This document shows positions 1 through 9,100 of a DNA stretch of 64,000 nt, piece after piece. Origin of the DNA: Marinobacter zhejiangensis (GTDB taxonomy: Bacteria; Pseudomonadota; Gammaproteobacteria; Pseudomonadales; Oleiphilaceae); NCBI RefSeq assembly GCF_900114775.1, contig NZ_FOUE01000001.1, positions 186,001 through 250,000 of the forward strand. Reading direction: 5' to 3'. The notes beneath the pieces are model-generated. The model was not told the origin of the DNA and made no database searches. It worked only from the letters and a program-made list of their open reading frames with translations. Position 1 is the stretch's first letter, and every line of letters starts with the position of its first letter. Made by a program: the position numbers and the translations under genes.

Positions 1-1182
1 ACGGTTCCGGCCCATCACCCGGCTGCGCCCCTGGTTCTCAAATGACACCTGACCAACGGCAAAGCACCCCCGGCACTGCTCGTCGACCTGGTCGATGGTC
101 AGCCCAACGGTGGCAATCTGCGGATCTGTAAACGCCACCGCCAGTGGCGTCCGCCGCAACCCCGAACGAACATCTGGATAGCGCCCGGCATTGTCACCGG
201 CAATCCGCCCTTCATCCGCCGCCTCATGCAATAACGGCAGATCATTATTGGCGTCACCGGCAATGAAGATGGGGCTATCACCACACTGGAGGGTAAATCG
301 ATCGAACAGCGGCAGCCCGTGGTCGTCCAGAGCGATCCCGGCCTTATCCAGCGCGAGGCCATCTACATTTGGCCTGCGCCCGGTCGCCGCCAGCAGGTAG
401 TCGAAGGTTTCTGTCACTTCACCGCGATCACCGTTACGGAAACAAACCTCTACACCCTTCTCCGTTCGGCGGACCGAAGACACCTCGGCGGCCGGGTCAA
501 GGGCAAACTCCCGGTTGAAGGTCTCTAACGCGTACTGGCTGATCTGGGGATCACGAATCGGCCCCACCGCGCCACTGCGGCCGAACATCCGCACACGCAC
601 CCCCAACCGGCTCAGCGCCTGCCCCAGTTCAAGTCCGATCACGCCGGGCCCGAATACCGCCACCGACTCGGGCAAATCCTCCAGCTCAAACAGGTCGTCG
701 TTGACCATCAATCGATCACCGGCAGCCTGCAAAAAGGAAGGGATATGGGGGCGGGAGCCGGTCGCAATCACGATACGACGGGCTTCCAGTTCCAGGTCAT
801 CACCAATGGCCAGACGGTTGCGGTCGAGAAAACGGGCAGGCCCCATCAGTCGCTGGGTTTGCGGAAAGCTTTCTACCGTTTCCACCACCGAGGCCACAAA
901 CCGATCCCGTTCCTGACGCACCCGGGCCATCACGGCACGACCGTCCACCCGGACTTCGCCAGGCGAGACCCCAAACATGGGCGCTGTCTTCAGGCCATGG
1001 GCAGCCTCAGCCGCTGCAATCAGGAGCTTGCTGGGCATGCACCCAACCCGGGCACACATGGTCCCATAGCGGTCTGACTCGATGAGCGCAATCCGGTCCG
1101 TGTGCTTGCGGGCAGCGAAATAGGCGGTCATTCCGGCGGTGCCCGCACCAATAATCGCAATATCAACCTGCTGCTTGTTCAC
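1..1182 (-). CDS. Dihydrolipoyl dehydrogenase-like flavoprotein (partial, C-terminus beyond window)
   Basis: Class I pyridine nucleotide-disulfide oxidoreductase, expected to use FAD and NAD(P) to oxidise a dithiol such as dihydrolipoamide. I translated the minus strand from a GTG at 1182, preceded by an AAGGAG ribosome site. An FAD-binding GAGTAG motif lies at residues 12-17. The redox pair C43/C48 sits in GTMCARVGCMPSK, which keeps the CX4C spacing of dihydrolipoamide dehydrogenases but differs from the usual GGTCLNVGCIPSK. A second dinucleotide-binding stretch (VFGPGVIGLELGQ) and an ATGRRPN motif follow, and the GDANN segment is the second FAD contact. 394 codons are present; the family is about 470, so roughly 75 C-terminal residues, including the expected His-Glu pair, are missing. 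There is no adjacent 2-oxoacid dehydrogenase E1/E2, so a stand-alone or related role (mercuric- or glutathione-reductase-like) cannot be excluded. Confidence 0.85.
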   Translation of the reverse strand, partial: MNKQQVDIAIIGAGTAGMTAYFAARKHTDRIALIESDRYGTMCARVGCMPSKLLIAAAEAAHGLKTAPMFGVSPGEVRVDGRAVMARVRQERDRFVASVVETVESFPQTQRLMGPARFLDRNRLAIGDDLELEARRIVIATGSRPHIPSFLQAAGDRLMVNDDLFELEDLPESVAVFGPGVIGLELGQALSRLGVRVRMFGRSGAVGPIRDPQISQYALETFNREFALDPAAEVSSVRRTEKGVEVCFRNGDRGEVTETFDYLLAATGRRPNVDGLALDKAGIALDDHGLPLFDRFTLQCGDSPIFIAGDANNDLPLLHEAADEGRIAGDNAGRYPDVRSGLRRTPLAVAFTDPQIATVGLTIDQVDEQCRGCFAVGQVSFENQGRSRVMGRNR

Positions 1183-1371
1183 GTCAGTCACTCCTTAGCA
1201 AAGGCGAATCAATCCGAGGTCCCCCTGAATAGCACCGGGCAGACCGGGAACGCAACCGTACCGCTCAATAAAAGGTGTGGTAGCTAACCAATACCAAACA
1301 CACAGGACATTTTGGCCGGGGGCCATTATGCTAAGCGGCTATTAATTCCAGTAAGGGAGGCGCTGCCGTCC

Positions 1372-2025
1372 ATGCAAAGCTATTGGCCTGAATTTCTGAC
1401 GGTTGCGATTGTCCACCTGCTTGCCGTCGCCAGCCCCGGTCCCGACTTTGCGGTCATGATCCGCCAGGCACTGTGCCAGGCCCGTCGTAATGCCCTGCTG
1501 ACAGCCTTCGGCATTGGTGTTGGCATTCTGGTCCACGTCACCTATTCCCTGCTCGGCATTGGCCTGATCATTCAGCAGTCGCTCGTTCTGTTCAGCATTC
1601 TCAAGGTGGTTGGCGCGATTTACCTGACCTGGATTGCCATCCAGTGCCTGCGTTCCAAAGGTGGCAGCATTCACGTTGAAACCAACGGTGCCTCCCAACA
1701 GAGTGGCGCTGCGGCGTTTCGCCTGGGCTTCCTCACCAATGCCCTCAACCCGAAGGCGACCCTGTTCTTTGTGTCGCTGTTTTCCGTCCTGATCAGTCCG
1801 GACACGCCCATTGCCATCCAGACCGCTTACGGACTGTACATAGCCATTGCTACCGGGCTCTGGTTCACCCTGGTGGCAGTGTTCTTCGCCCAGCCCCGGG
1901 TGCGCAGGGCGTTCAGCCGCTTCGGCCACTGGCTGGACCGGATGATGGGGGGCATCCTGCTGTTACTGGCAGGGCAGTTGCTTTTCTCTACGGTAGCTGG
2001 GGCAACGGAACCCGCCACCCAGTAA
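1372..2025 (+). CDS. LysE/RhtB family amino acid exporter
   Basis: Inner-membrane translocator of the LysE/RhtB superfamily, which exports amino acids such as lysine, threonine or homoserine lactone. The start MQSYWPEFLTVAIVHLLAV was chosen because ATG 1372 follows AAGGGAGG at 1353-1360; reading further upstream gives a non-homologous extension. The N-terminal SPGPDFAVMIRQAL segment carries the family's conserved PGP motif, and five or six hydrophobic helices fill the 217 residues, the family's usual length. It stands alone between the divergent dehydrogenase gene and the convergent DAHP synthase. The substrate cannot be told from sequence. Confidence 0.88.
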   Translation: MQSYWPEFLTVAIVHLLAVASPGPDFAVMIRQALCQARRNALLTAFGIGVGILVHVTYSLLGIGLIIQQSLVLFSILKVVGAIYLTWIAIQCLRSKGGSIHVETNGASQQSGAAAFRLGFLTNALNPKATLFFVSLFSVLISPDTPIAIQTAYGLYIAIATGLWFTLVAVFFAQPRVRRAFSRFGHWLDRMMGGILLLLAGQLLFSTVAGATEPATQ

Positions 2026-2069
2026 GCCAGCCCGACAAGGCCGGCTCAAAGATACTGCGCCCTCACTCC

Positions 2070-3140
2070 TCAGAGTGAGCGCAGCAGTGTTTCAGTCTGT
2101 TCCCAACCGATGCACGGATCGGTAATCGAGCAGCCGTAGAGCAGATCGTCACTGTCGTCCTGGCGACCTGCTTCGAGGAAGCTCTCCAGCATCAGGCCAC
2201 GGATATGCCGGTTACCCGCCGCTTTCTGGGCCATAACCTCACGGGCGATATCCAGCTGCCGCTCTGCCTGTTTCTGGGCATTGTCATGGCTGCAGTCCAC
2301 CATCACCGCCGTTGACAAACCCGCCGCTTCGAGCGCATCCACGGCTTCGGCAATGCTGCCGGCGTCGTAGTTGGTGATGCCGCGACCACCCCGCAGGACG
2401 ATATGGGTATCTACATTGCCAGCCGTTGTAACCATGGCCGGTAGTCCCTGTTCGGTAATCCCCAGGCGATGATGGGAATGGGCTGCAGACTTCATCGCAT
2501 TGATGGCCACAGCCAGGCCGCCGTCTGTGCCATTCTTGAAACCAACCGGCATCGGCAAACCACTGACCAGTTCCCGATGAATCTGCGACTCTGTCGTCCG
2601 CGCGCCAATCGCCGTCCAGCTCACCAAGTCATCCAGGTAGTCCATGGCCAGCGGGCTCAGGGCTTCTGTGGCAATGGGCAGCCCCAGCCGTGCCAGGTTC
2701 AACAGCAGGCGACGGGAACGCTGCAAGCCCTGGTTGAGATCTCCGGCTCCGGTGCGCTCCGGGTCGTACAACAACCCTTTCCAGCCTACCGTGGTGCGGG
2801 GTTTTTCCAGGTACGCCCGAACCACGATCAGGAAGCGGTCGCTGACTTCATCCGCCAAGGCAGCCAGTTTCTCGCCATACTCCAGTGCGGCCACTTCGTC
2901 GTGAACCGAGCAGGGGCCGACAACCACCAGCGTCCGGCTGTCTTCCCCCCGCAACACCCGGCGGATAGCAGCACGGTGGCGCTCGATCTGGGCAGCCAAT
3001 TCCGTGGATACCGGCAGTTCGGTACGAAGCTGCACGGGTGTGGGCAGAATCATGGCATTGCTCTCCCTGGCCGGTATGGTTGTTGGCTGAGCAGCCCCTG
3101 TGGCGGACTCAAGGGTGTCAATGGTCAGCGGCATATTCAT
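2070..3140 (-). CDS. 3-deoxy-7-phosphoheptulonate (DAHP) synthase, class I (AroF/AroG/AroH type)
   Basis: Catalyses the first step of the shikimate pathway, condensing phosphoenolpyruvate with erythrose 4-phosphate, in the cytosol. The 356-residue product is a full-length class I enzyme: GPCSVHD near residue 76 is the substrate-binding start of the barrel, followed by RAYLEKPRTTVGWKGLL, the family signature VGFKNGTDG, and VDCSHDN with metal/PEP ligands. Which feedback class it belongs to (Tyr, Phe or Trp) cannot be assigned by eye. Expression is probably attenuated: the 265-base 5' leader holds an aromatic-rich leader peptide and an intrinsic terminator immediately before this start codon (see the separate entries). 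It is convergent with the LysE exporter. Confidence 0.95.
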   Translation of the reverse strand: MNMPLTIDTLESATGAAQPTTIPARESNAMILPTPVQLRTELPVSTELAAQIERHRAAIRRVLRGEDSRTLVVVGPCSVHDEVAALEYGEKLAALADEVSDRFLIVVRAYLEKPRTTVGWKGLLYDPERTGAGDLNQGLQRSRRLLLNLARLGLPIATEALSPLAMDYLDDLVSWTAIGARTTESQIHRELVSGLPMPVGFKNGTDGGLAVAINAMKSAAHSHHRLGITEQGLPAMVTTAGNVDTHIVLRGGRGITNYDAGSIAEAVDALEAAGLSTAVMVDCSHDNAQKQAERQLDIAREVMAQKAAGNRHIRGLMLESFLEAGRQDDSDDLLYGCSITDPCIGWEQTETLLRSL

Positions 3141-3170
3141 GTCAGTGTTCCCGTTCCCTGTATCAGAATC

Positions 3171-3204
3171 AAAAAAGCCCCGGCTGGGCTACCAGTCGGG
3201 GCTT
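3171..3204 (-). terminator. Intrinsic terminator in the DAHP synthase leader (probable attenuator)
   Basis: On the minus strand AAGCCCCGACTGG and CCAGCCGGGGCTT form a 13-bp stem with one A-C mismatch and the loop TAGC, followed directly by six T. It lies only 31 bases before the DAHP synthase ATG, and the nearest gene upstream reads the other way (secretin-like gene from 3484), so it cannot serve to end an upstream minus-strand gene. Its 5' arm/loop (TGGTAGCC, 3187-3194) can instead pair with GGCTGCCA (3216-3223), which in turn can pair with GGCAGCC (3238-3244). This is the layout expected of a terminator/antiterminator switch. Confidence 0.8.
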
Positions 3205-3271
3205 CTTGAGTCCGGTGGCAGCCTGGTTTTTTTGCCGGGCTGCCTTCCTCGTTGTTCGGTCGATGAAGATC

Positions 3272-3349
3272 TTATGGGCGGCCCGGGCTCTGGCTAAAAT
3301 AAAAGCCATAACCAAACCACCAGAAAAACACAGCAGCAACCGCAGCCAT
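3272..3349 (-). CDS. Leader peptide of the DAHP synthase attenuator, 25 aa, aromatic-rich
   Basis: A 26-codon frame (with TAA stop) inside the untranslated leader of the DAHP synthase gene. Residues 8-18 read FFWWFGYGFYF: five Phe, two Trp and two Tyr codons in eleven. Such density of the pathway's end products, sited between a promoter and a terminator, is the hallmark of ribosome-stalling leader peptides in attenuators of amino-acid genes. The ribosome site is weak (CCCTGAACGG before ATG) and an in-frame TTG at 3370 is an alternative start. An overlapping frame encoding MAFILARARAAHK and on to the terminator exists but lacks the aromatic run. Function is inferred from composition and position. 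Confidence 0.75.
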   Translation of the reverse strand: MAAVAAVFFWWFGYGFYFSQSPGRP

Positions 3350-3404
3350 CCGTTCAGGGATAACTGACAAAACATTCAATTGACAGGTCGCGTGTGTCGT
3401 CTTC

Positions 3405-3443
3405 ATGCTGAACACTATATAACCCGGGTTTCAACCAATGCAA
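3405..3443 (-). promoter_or_regulatory. Candidate promoter for the DAHP synthase leader transcript
   Basis: TTGCAT (3443-3438) and TATAGT (3419-3414) are spaced by 18 bases on the minus strand, predicting a start near 3405 and a leader of about 265 bases that would contain both the leader peptide and the terminator. The rest of 3141-3483 holds only this leader and the start region of the divergent secretin-like gene. Confidence 0.45.
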
Positions 3444-3483
3444 CCCGTTTGTACCAATTCCCTGAGAATGACCGATAATCGCC

Positions 3484-4266
3484 ATGGCCTGTCTACAACC
3501 CAAATTCGCCCTGCGCACCCTGTTACTGCTGGGCAGTCTGCTGCTGTCGCTACCTCTGCTGGCCGCCACCCAAAGCTGGCAACTGCATAACCGCCCCGCC
3601 AGTGACGTAGCCAGCCAGCTCCGCCAGCTCTACCCGACAGAACAGGCCGCCATCACCGCCCAGGGACAACAGCTGTTCGTTCGAGGCGAAGCGGCCATTC
3701 TTGAAGAAATCGATCAGCTTATTGAAACCATGGATGTTGCCCCGGTGCAGTTTCGCGTCACCGTCCGCAGCCTCGGCCAGGACAACGGTGTGCGCCAGGG
3801 CGCTGGCGTGAGCATTACCAACAATAATGTCAACGTCGGTGGTGAGCACCGGGTAACTTCGACCCAGCGGGTTCGCGAGCAGTCATTGATCATTCTCGAC
3901 GGCCAGTCCGCTCACATCCACTCCGGTCAGATTCGGGTAGTGCCGGTGGCCGTTCAGGGAGGATTCAATCCGGCGGCACTTTATCAACAAGTGCGCATAC
4001 GCAGCGGTTTTATCGTCAACCCCCGGCTGATTTCAGAGCGCCAGGTGGAGCTGAATGTGATGGCATTCGATAACATGCCGGACGAAGACCAGCCGGGGTT
4101 CGAAACCCAGGCTGTCATGACCTCACGTCGCATCACCCCAGGCTCCTGGGTTGAACTGGGCAGCACCAGTCAGACCCACCAGGGCAGTGAAACCGGCCTG
4201 GTGTACGAAGTGGGCCAGCATCGCCTGGAAAATCAGCGCTACGAAGTACAGGTCGACATCCTCTGA
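3484..4266 (+). CDS. Secretin-like short periplasmic protein (NolW/secretin N-domain type)
   Basis: A 260-residue exported protein with a signal peptide (ALRTLLLLGSLLLSLPLLAA, cleavage near residue 28). The region after it, SWQLHNRPASDVASQLRQLYPTE and on to IDQLIETMDVAP, resembles the short N-domains of secretins (type II/III secretion and type IV pilus outer-membrane channels), followed by a beta-rich part resembling the start of a secretin C-domain. At 260 residues it lacks the full channel, and no secretion or pilus genes lie nearby, so it is not a functional GspD or PilQ. It may be a periplasmic adaptor or a stand-alone secretin-fold lipoprotein relative. Function unknown. The start region is divergent from the DAHP synthase leader. 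Confidence 0.6.
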   Translation: MACLQPKFALRTLLLLGSLLLSLPLLAATQSWQLHNRPASDVASQLRQLYPTEQAAITAQGQQLFVRGEAAILEEIDQLIETMDVAPVQFRVTVRSLGQDNGVRQGAGVSITNNNVNVGGEHRVTSTQRVREQSLIILDGQSAHIHSGQIRVVPVAVQGGFNPAALYQQVRIRSGFIVNPRLISERQVELNVMAFDNMPDEDQPGFETQAVMTSRRITPGSWVELGSTSQTHQGSETGLVYEVGQHRLENQRYEVQVDIL

Positions 4267-4275
4267 AGCGCCCCG

Positions 4276-4758
4276 TCAGCCGACGCGTTCAAGTAACACG
4301 GCTTTTGCCTCATTGACCTTGGCGGCCAGGTAGTCACTGCCGCCGCGGTCCGGGTGAATTTTCTGCATCAGTTTCCGATGCGCAGCCACGACGTCATCGC
4401 GGCTGCAGTTCTCGTCAACACCCAGAATTTCACAGGCTTCCCTGACCGACATCCGACCGGACGATGGGCCACTCTGCTGTCCGCCCTCACCCGGCTGATG
4501 ATGTTGTTTCTGGCCGGTTAACCACGGCAGATACCGGAGCAGAGATGGCAACTTTTTCAGCAATGGCAACAACGCTGCAATACCGGCGGTGATCACGTGG
4601 ATCCGCCCGGTCAGCACCAAGACCAGCAGCACCCCTGCGAAGCCCGCCAGCACCAGTTTCCAGCCGTTGCGCTTGCGTTGCTCCGGCGACATCGCCCCCC
4701 AATACTTAAGCACCCAGAATACCAGCAGGGTGAGCGCAATTCCCAAAACCCAATGCAT
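4276..4758 (-). CDS. Membrane-anchored J-domain protein (TIM14/DjlC-like)
   Basis: 160-residue type III DnaJ protein: two N-terminal hydrophobic segments (about residues 3-20 and 33-52), a polar linker rich in Gly/Gln/Ser, then a C-terminal J-domain (about 103-158) with the diagnostic HPD in KIHPDRGGSDYLAAKVNEA. The topology, with the J-domain at the C-terminus and no Gly/Phe or zinc-finger part, matches the TIM14/Pam18-like class that stimulates Hsp70 ATPase at a membrane. The client is unknown. It is convergent with the secretin-like gene, 9 bases apart. Confidence 0.85.
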   Translation of the reverse strand: MHWVLGIALTLLVFWVLKYWGAMSPEQRKRNGWKLVLAGFAGVLLVLVLTGRIHVITAGIAALLPLLKKLPSLLRYLPWLTGQKQHHQPGEGGQQSGPSSGRMSVREACEILGVDENCSRDDVVAAHRKLMQKIHPDRGGSDYLAAKVNEAKAVLLERVG

Positions 4759-5083
4759 ACCTTCACTCGCCCTCTATCAACATTCGGTTACTCGCACCAC
4801 CTGGCTGGTGCCGAATATCTCACCTTTTATATACGTAAAAACCCTACCTCCCCCGTGACAACCATAAAGCCAAGTGTGTAGGATCCTATAGTTTGGGCAT
4901 GATGTCGGCAAATTATCGAGAGGAATCCGCACAGTACCAGATTTTCCCGGTACTTTTCCTACCGTTTAATGACGCCTGTATGGAGCCCGTTTCATAAAAA
5001 TGATAACCGGATAGAAGTAGCATTAGCGGCTCAGAAGCCCCGACGCTGCTAAACACATGGAAACGTAATCCAGGGTCCAGACC
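4759..5083. other. Divergent intergenic region of the J-domain gene and the RND efflux genes
   Basis: 325 bases without a convincing gene. It holds two dyads: GCACCA-N6-TGGTGC at 4794-4811, close to the J-domain start, and AGTACC-N10-GGTACT at 4933-4954, about 130 bases before the efflux adaptor. The second is a plausible repressor site for the pump, but no regulator gene adjoins it. TTTTATATACG at 4823-4833 is AT-rich in an otherwise GC-rich surround and may be promoter DNA. Confidence 0.4.
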
Positions 5084-6169
5084 ATGCGCACAGCCTCCCG
5101 ATTTTTGATTGTCCTCATCATTCTTGGTGTCGTACTCGGCGGCCTTTTTGGCTACAAGTTCTACCAGTTTGGCCAGATGAAAGCGATGTTCTCGCAGCCC
5201 CAGCCACCGGCGATTATTTCGGCGACAACTGCGCGGACCGACGCCTGGACGCCCTCCCAAAAAGCGGTGGGCAGCGTAACCGCGGTCAACGGTATAGACG
5301 TTGCCAATGAAGTGGCCGGTGTGGTCGAGAGTATTCACTTTGAGTCGGGTGACCAGGTTCAGAAAGGCGACATTCTCTTGCGCCTGAACGCCGCCATCGA
5401 CGAAGCCGCGCTGCGCACCCGCCGCGCCGAAGCCAGCCTCGCGGCACAGGAATTCAAGCGGGTCTCCGACCTGTTGCCACGACGGGCTGTGTCCCAGTCC
5501 CAGTTCGATGAAGCCAAGGCCAACTACGATGCCGCCCAGGCACGGGTTGTCGAAGCCGAGGCGATCCTCAGCAAAAAGGTCATCCGCGCTCCGTTCAGCG
5601 GCACCCTGGGTCTGCGGATGGTGGATCAGGGTCAGTACCTGGCGACCGGAACCTCCATTGTTGAAATTAACATGCTGGATCCGATCTATGTGGATTACAC
5701 CCTGTCGGAACAGGATCTGCCTCTGGTCGATATCGATTACGGAGTGACCGTGACCGTGGCCGCCCTGCCACAGGAAACTTTCAGCGGGAAGGTCAGCGCC
5801 ATCAACACCTCCGTTAACCCGGAAACCCGCACTGTGCGGATTCGGGCTACCCTGGCCAACCCGGACAACAGCCTCAAGCCGGGCATGTTCGCCACCATCC
5901 AGACCCGGCAGCCCGACGCGGTGGAAATGGTTACGGTTCCGCTGACCGCGGTCTCCTACAACACCTATGGCGATTTCGTGTTCGTCATAGAAAAGAACGA
6001 GAACGACCAGTTGGTGGTCAACCGCCGTACCGTTATGACCAGTGAGACTCGTGGCGAGCGGGTAGCCATCACCAGCGGCCTCAGCGAAGGCGAACAAATC
6101 GTATCCAAGGGATTGCTGCGCCTGCGGGCGGGCCAATCGGTGGCCATTCAGGAAGAGGCGGCTGAGTAA
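5084..6169 (+). CDS. RND efflux periplasmic adaptor subunit (membrane fusion protein)
   Basis: Adaptor that links an inner-membrane RND pump to an outer-membrane channel. The 361-residue protein has an uncleaved-looking N-terminal anchor (FLIVLIILGVVLGGLFGY) and no lipobox Cys. Next come a lipoyl half-motif (VANEVAGVVESIHFESGDQVQKGD), a helical hairpin (about 100-165), the second lipoyl half (VIRAPFSGTLGLRMVDQGQYL), and beta-barrel/membrane-proximal domains. It overlaps the pump gene by one base (TAATG), so the two are cotranslated. No outer-membrane factor gene follows, so a TolC-type channel must come from elsewhere. Confidence 0.94.
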   Translation: MRTASRFLIVLIILGVVLGGLFGYKFYQFGQMKAMFSQPQPPAIISATTARTDAWTPSQKAVGSVTAVNGIDVANEVAGVVESIHFESGDQVQKGDILLRLNAAIDEAALRTRRAEASLAAQEFKRVSDLLPRRAVSQSQFDEAKANYDAAQARVVEAEAILSKKVIRAPFSGTLGLRMVDQGQYLATGTSIVEINMLDPIYVDYTLSEQDLPLVDIDYGVTVTVAALPQETFSGKVSAINTSVNPETRTVRIRATLANPDNSLKPGMFATIQTRQPDAVEMVTVPLTAVSYNTYGDFVFVIEKNENDQLVVNRRTVMTSETRGERVAITSGLSEGEQIVSKGLLRLRAGQSVAIQEEAAE

Positions 6170-9100
6170 TGAAATTCACCGACATATTCGTACAGCGACC
6201 GGTGCTGGCGACCGTGGTCAGCTTGCTGATCCTGTTGCTGGGTACCCGGGCTGCCATGGACATGGAAATCCGACAGTACCCTAAGCTGGAAAACACCACG
6301 GTCACCGTCACCACGGTTTATCCGGGTGCCAGCTCCGATCTGGTTAAAGGCTTCATCACCAACCCGCTGCAGCAGGCAATCGCCGAAGCCAGCGGCATTG
6401 ACTACCTGACGTCCACCAGCTCCCAGGGCATGTCCACTATCCAGGCCAAGATGGTGCTGAACTATGACGCCAACGCGGCCCTGGCAGAAATACAGGCCAA
6501 GGTCGCCAGCCAGCGCAACGTGCTGCCCTCGGACGCTCAGGACCCGGTCATCACCTCCACTACCGGTGACTCCACGGCGCTGATGTACATCGCCTTTTAC
6601 AGCTCCGAGCTGGATGTTCCCCAGATCACCGACTACCTGGCCCGTGTCGTCCAACCCAAACTGCAAGCGCTGCCGGGCGTCGGCAAGGCCCAGCTTCTGG
6701 GACGTAAGTTTGCCCTGCGGGTATGGCTGGACCCTGAGCGGCTGTCTGCTGTCGATATGACGCCTCAGGAAGTGGTCGACATCCTCCGGCGCAACAACTA
6801 CCAGGCTGGTATCGGTAATACCGAAGGCCTCTACACCAAGATCAGCATGACCAGCGATACCGATGTCGCGGACCCTGAACAGTTCAAGGACCTGGTCATC
6901 CGGGAGTCCGGCGGCACCCTGATCCGCCTGCGGGATATCGCCCGGGTGGAGCTGGGCTCTGAGTCCTACGACAGTCTGGCCCTGTACAAAGGCCAGCCCG
7001 CGACCTACGTCGCCATTGAGCTGTCCCCGGGGGCCAACCCACTCACGGTCGCTAACCTGGTCAAGGACCTGCTGCCGGACATCGAACGCCAGCTGCCAGC
7101 CGGCCTGGACGTCCGCCTGGCCTATGACGCCTCAGACTTCATCGACGACTCCATCAACGAAGTCATCCAGACCCTGCTGGAAGCCCTGGTGATCGTACTG
7201 GTCATCGTGTTCCTCACCCTGGGCTCATTGCGGGCGGCGATCGTGCCTTCCGTGGCGGTTCCGCTGTCGCTGGTGGGCGGCGCCTTCGTCATGCTAACCC
7301 TGGGCTTCTCGCTCAACCTGCTCACGCTGCTGTCGATGGTTCTGGCCATCGGGCTGGTGGTGGACGACGCCATCATCATGGTGGAGAACGTTCACCGCCA
7401 CATCGAGGCAGGTGAGACCCGGTTTAACGCTGCCCTCAACGGTGCCCGGGAGATGGCGGTACCCATTATTGCCATGACCACCACCCTGGTGGCGGTGTAT
7501 GCCCCCATCGGGTTCATGGGTGGCCTGACCGGCGCACTGTTTACCGAGTTCGCCTTCACCCTCGCCGGCACCGTGGTGATCTCCGGCATCGTCGCCCTGA
7601 CTCTGTCACCGATGATGTCTGGCAAGGTGCTCAAGCCCCACGGCAACCCCGGCAAATTCGAGGTTGTGGTAGAGCGTACCTTCACCGGCCTGGCCAACGG
7701 CTACAAAAGAGCCCTGTCATCGGTTCTGGAAACCATTCCTGTGGTCATTTTCTTCGGTCTGGTGGTGGTAGCCTCCATCTACCTGATGGCCATGATGAGC
7801 CAGAGCGAACTGGCGCCAACCGAAGACCAGGGCATCCTGTTCTACCAGGGTCTTGGCCCACAGACTGCCAACCTGGACTACTTGCAGGAACACGGTGACG
7901 AAGTCCAGCAACGGATGTCCACGGTGGAAGGCTACAACGAAGACTTCATGATCATCGGCATCACCAGCCCCAATGCGGTGTTCGGTGGCTTCAAGATGGC
8001 ACCGTGGAGTGAGCGGGACATCACCCAGTTCGACGTGCAACCGGTTCTGCAGCGGGAGCTGAGCCAAGTGACTGGTCTGCAGACGGCGGTGTTCCCACGA
8101 CCTTCGCTGCCCGGCTCCGACGGTCTGCCGTTCCAGTTCGTGATCACCACCGGCGAGGATTACGACCGCCTGGATGACGTCGCCAACGAGCTGCTGGGGC
8201 GGGCAATGCAGAGCGGTAACTTCATGTTCCTGCAGAAGTCCATCAACTTCGATCGCCCGGTCACCAACATTCATGTGGACCGGGATCGGGTCGCCGACCT
8301 CGGGCTGTCGATGCAGGATGTCGGTCAGGCGCTATCCAGCATGCTGGGTGGCGGCTATATCAACTGGTTCAGCATGCAGGAACGCTCCTATCAGGTCATT
8401 CCTCAGGTCGACCGTGATTTCCGCGCCAGCGCCGAAGCCCTGGATTCCTATTACATCCGTGCCGATAACGGAGAGCTGGTTCCGCTGGGCAGCGTAATCA
8501 GTTTCAAGCGTAGCGTCGAGCCGTCACAGCGAACCCAGTTCAACCAGCTTAACTCCCTGACCCTCCAGGGTGTGGTCATGCCCGGCGTCACCTCTGGCGA
8601 TGCCATGGCATTCATGGAGCAGGCGGCGGGAGAAGTACTGCCCCAAGGCTTTGACTTCGACTACACCGGCGAAAGCCGGCAGCTGGCCACCGAAGGCAGC
8701 GCCCTCATGGTGACGCTGTTCCTGGCACTGTTGGTGATCTACCTGGTCCTCGCAGCCCAGTTTGAAAGCTGGCGCGACCCGCTGATCATTCTGGTGTCGG
8801 TCCCCATGTCGATTGCGGGAGCAATGGCGTTCATTTTCCTTGGCTTTACCACCATCAACATCTACACCCAGGTGGGCCTGATCACCCTGATCGGTGTGGT
8901 CGCCAAGAACGGCATCCTGATCGTGGAATTCGCCAACCAGCTTCAGCAGGAACGTGGGCTGGACAAGCGGCAGGCAGTGATCGAAGCGGCCTCCATTCGT
9001 CTGCGGCCGATCATCATGACGTCGCTGGCCCTGATTGTAGCGATGGTGCCATTGCTGATCGCCAGCGGCGCCGGCGCCCAAAGCCGCTTTGCGATTGGTA

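Noticed and set aside
3169-3375. Minus-strand frame of 68 codons through the DAHP leader and terminator
   Set aside because: It overlaps the aromatic leader peptide in another frame and runs through the terminator stem; the aromatic-rich frame explains the leader better, though this frame was not ruled out by experiment.
4913-6136. Minus-strand open frame of 407 codons opposite the RND adaptor
   Set aside because: It is the antisense shadow of a clear membrane fusion protein gene; its product is low-complexity in Gly/Asp/His/Val with no domain, and it has no ribosome site.
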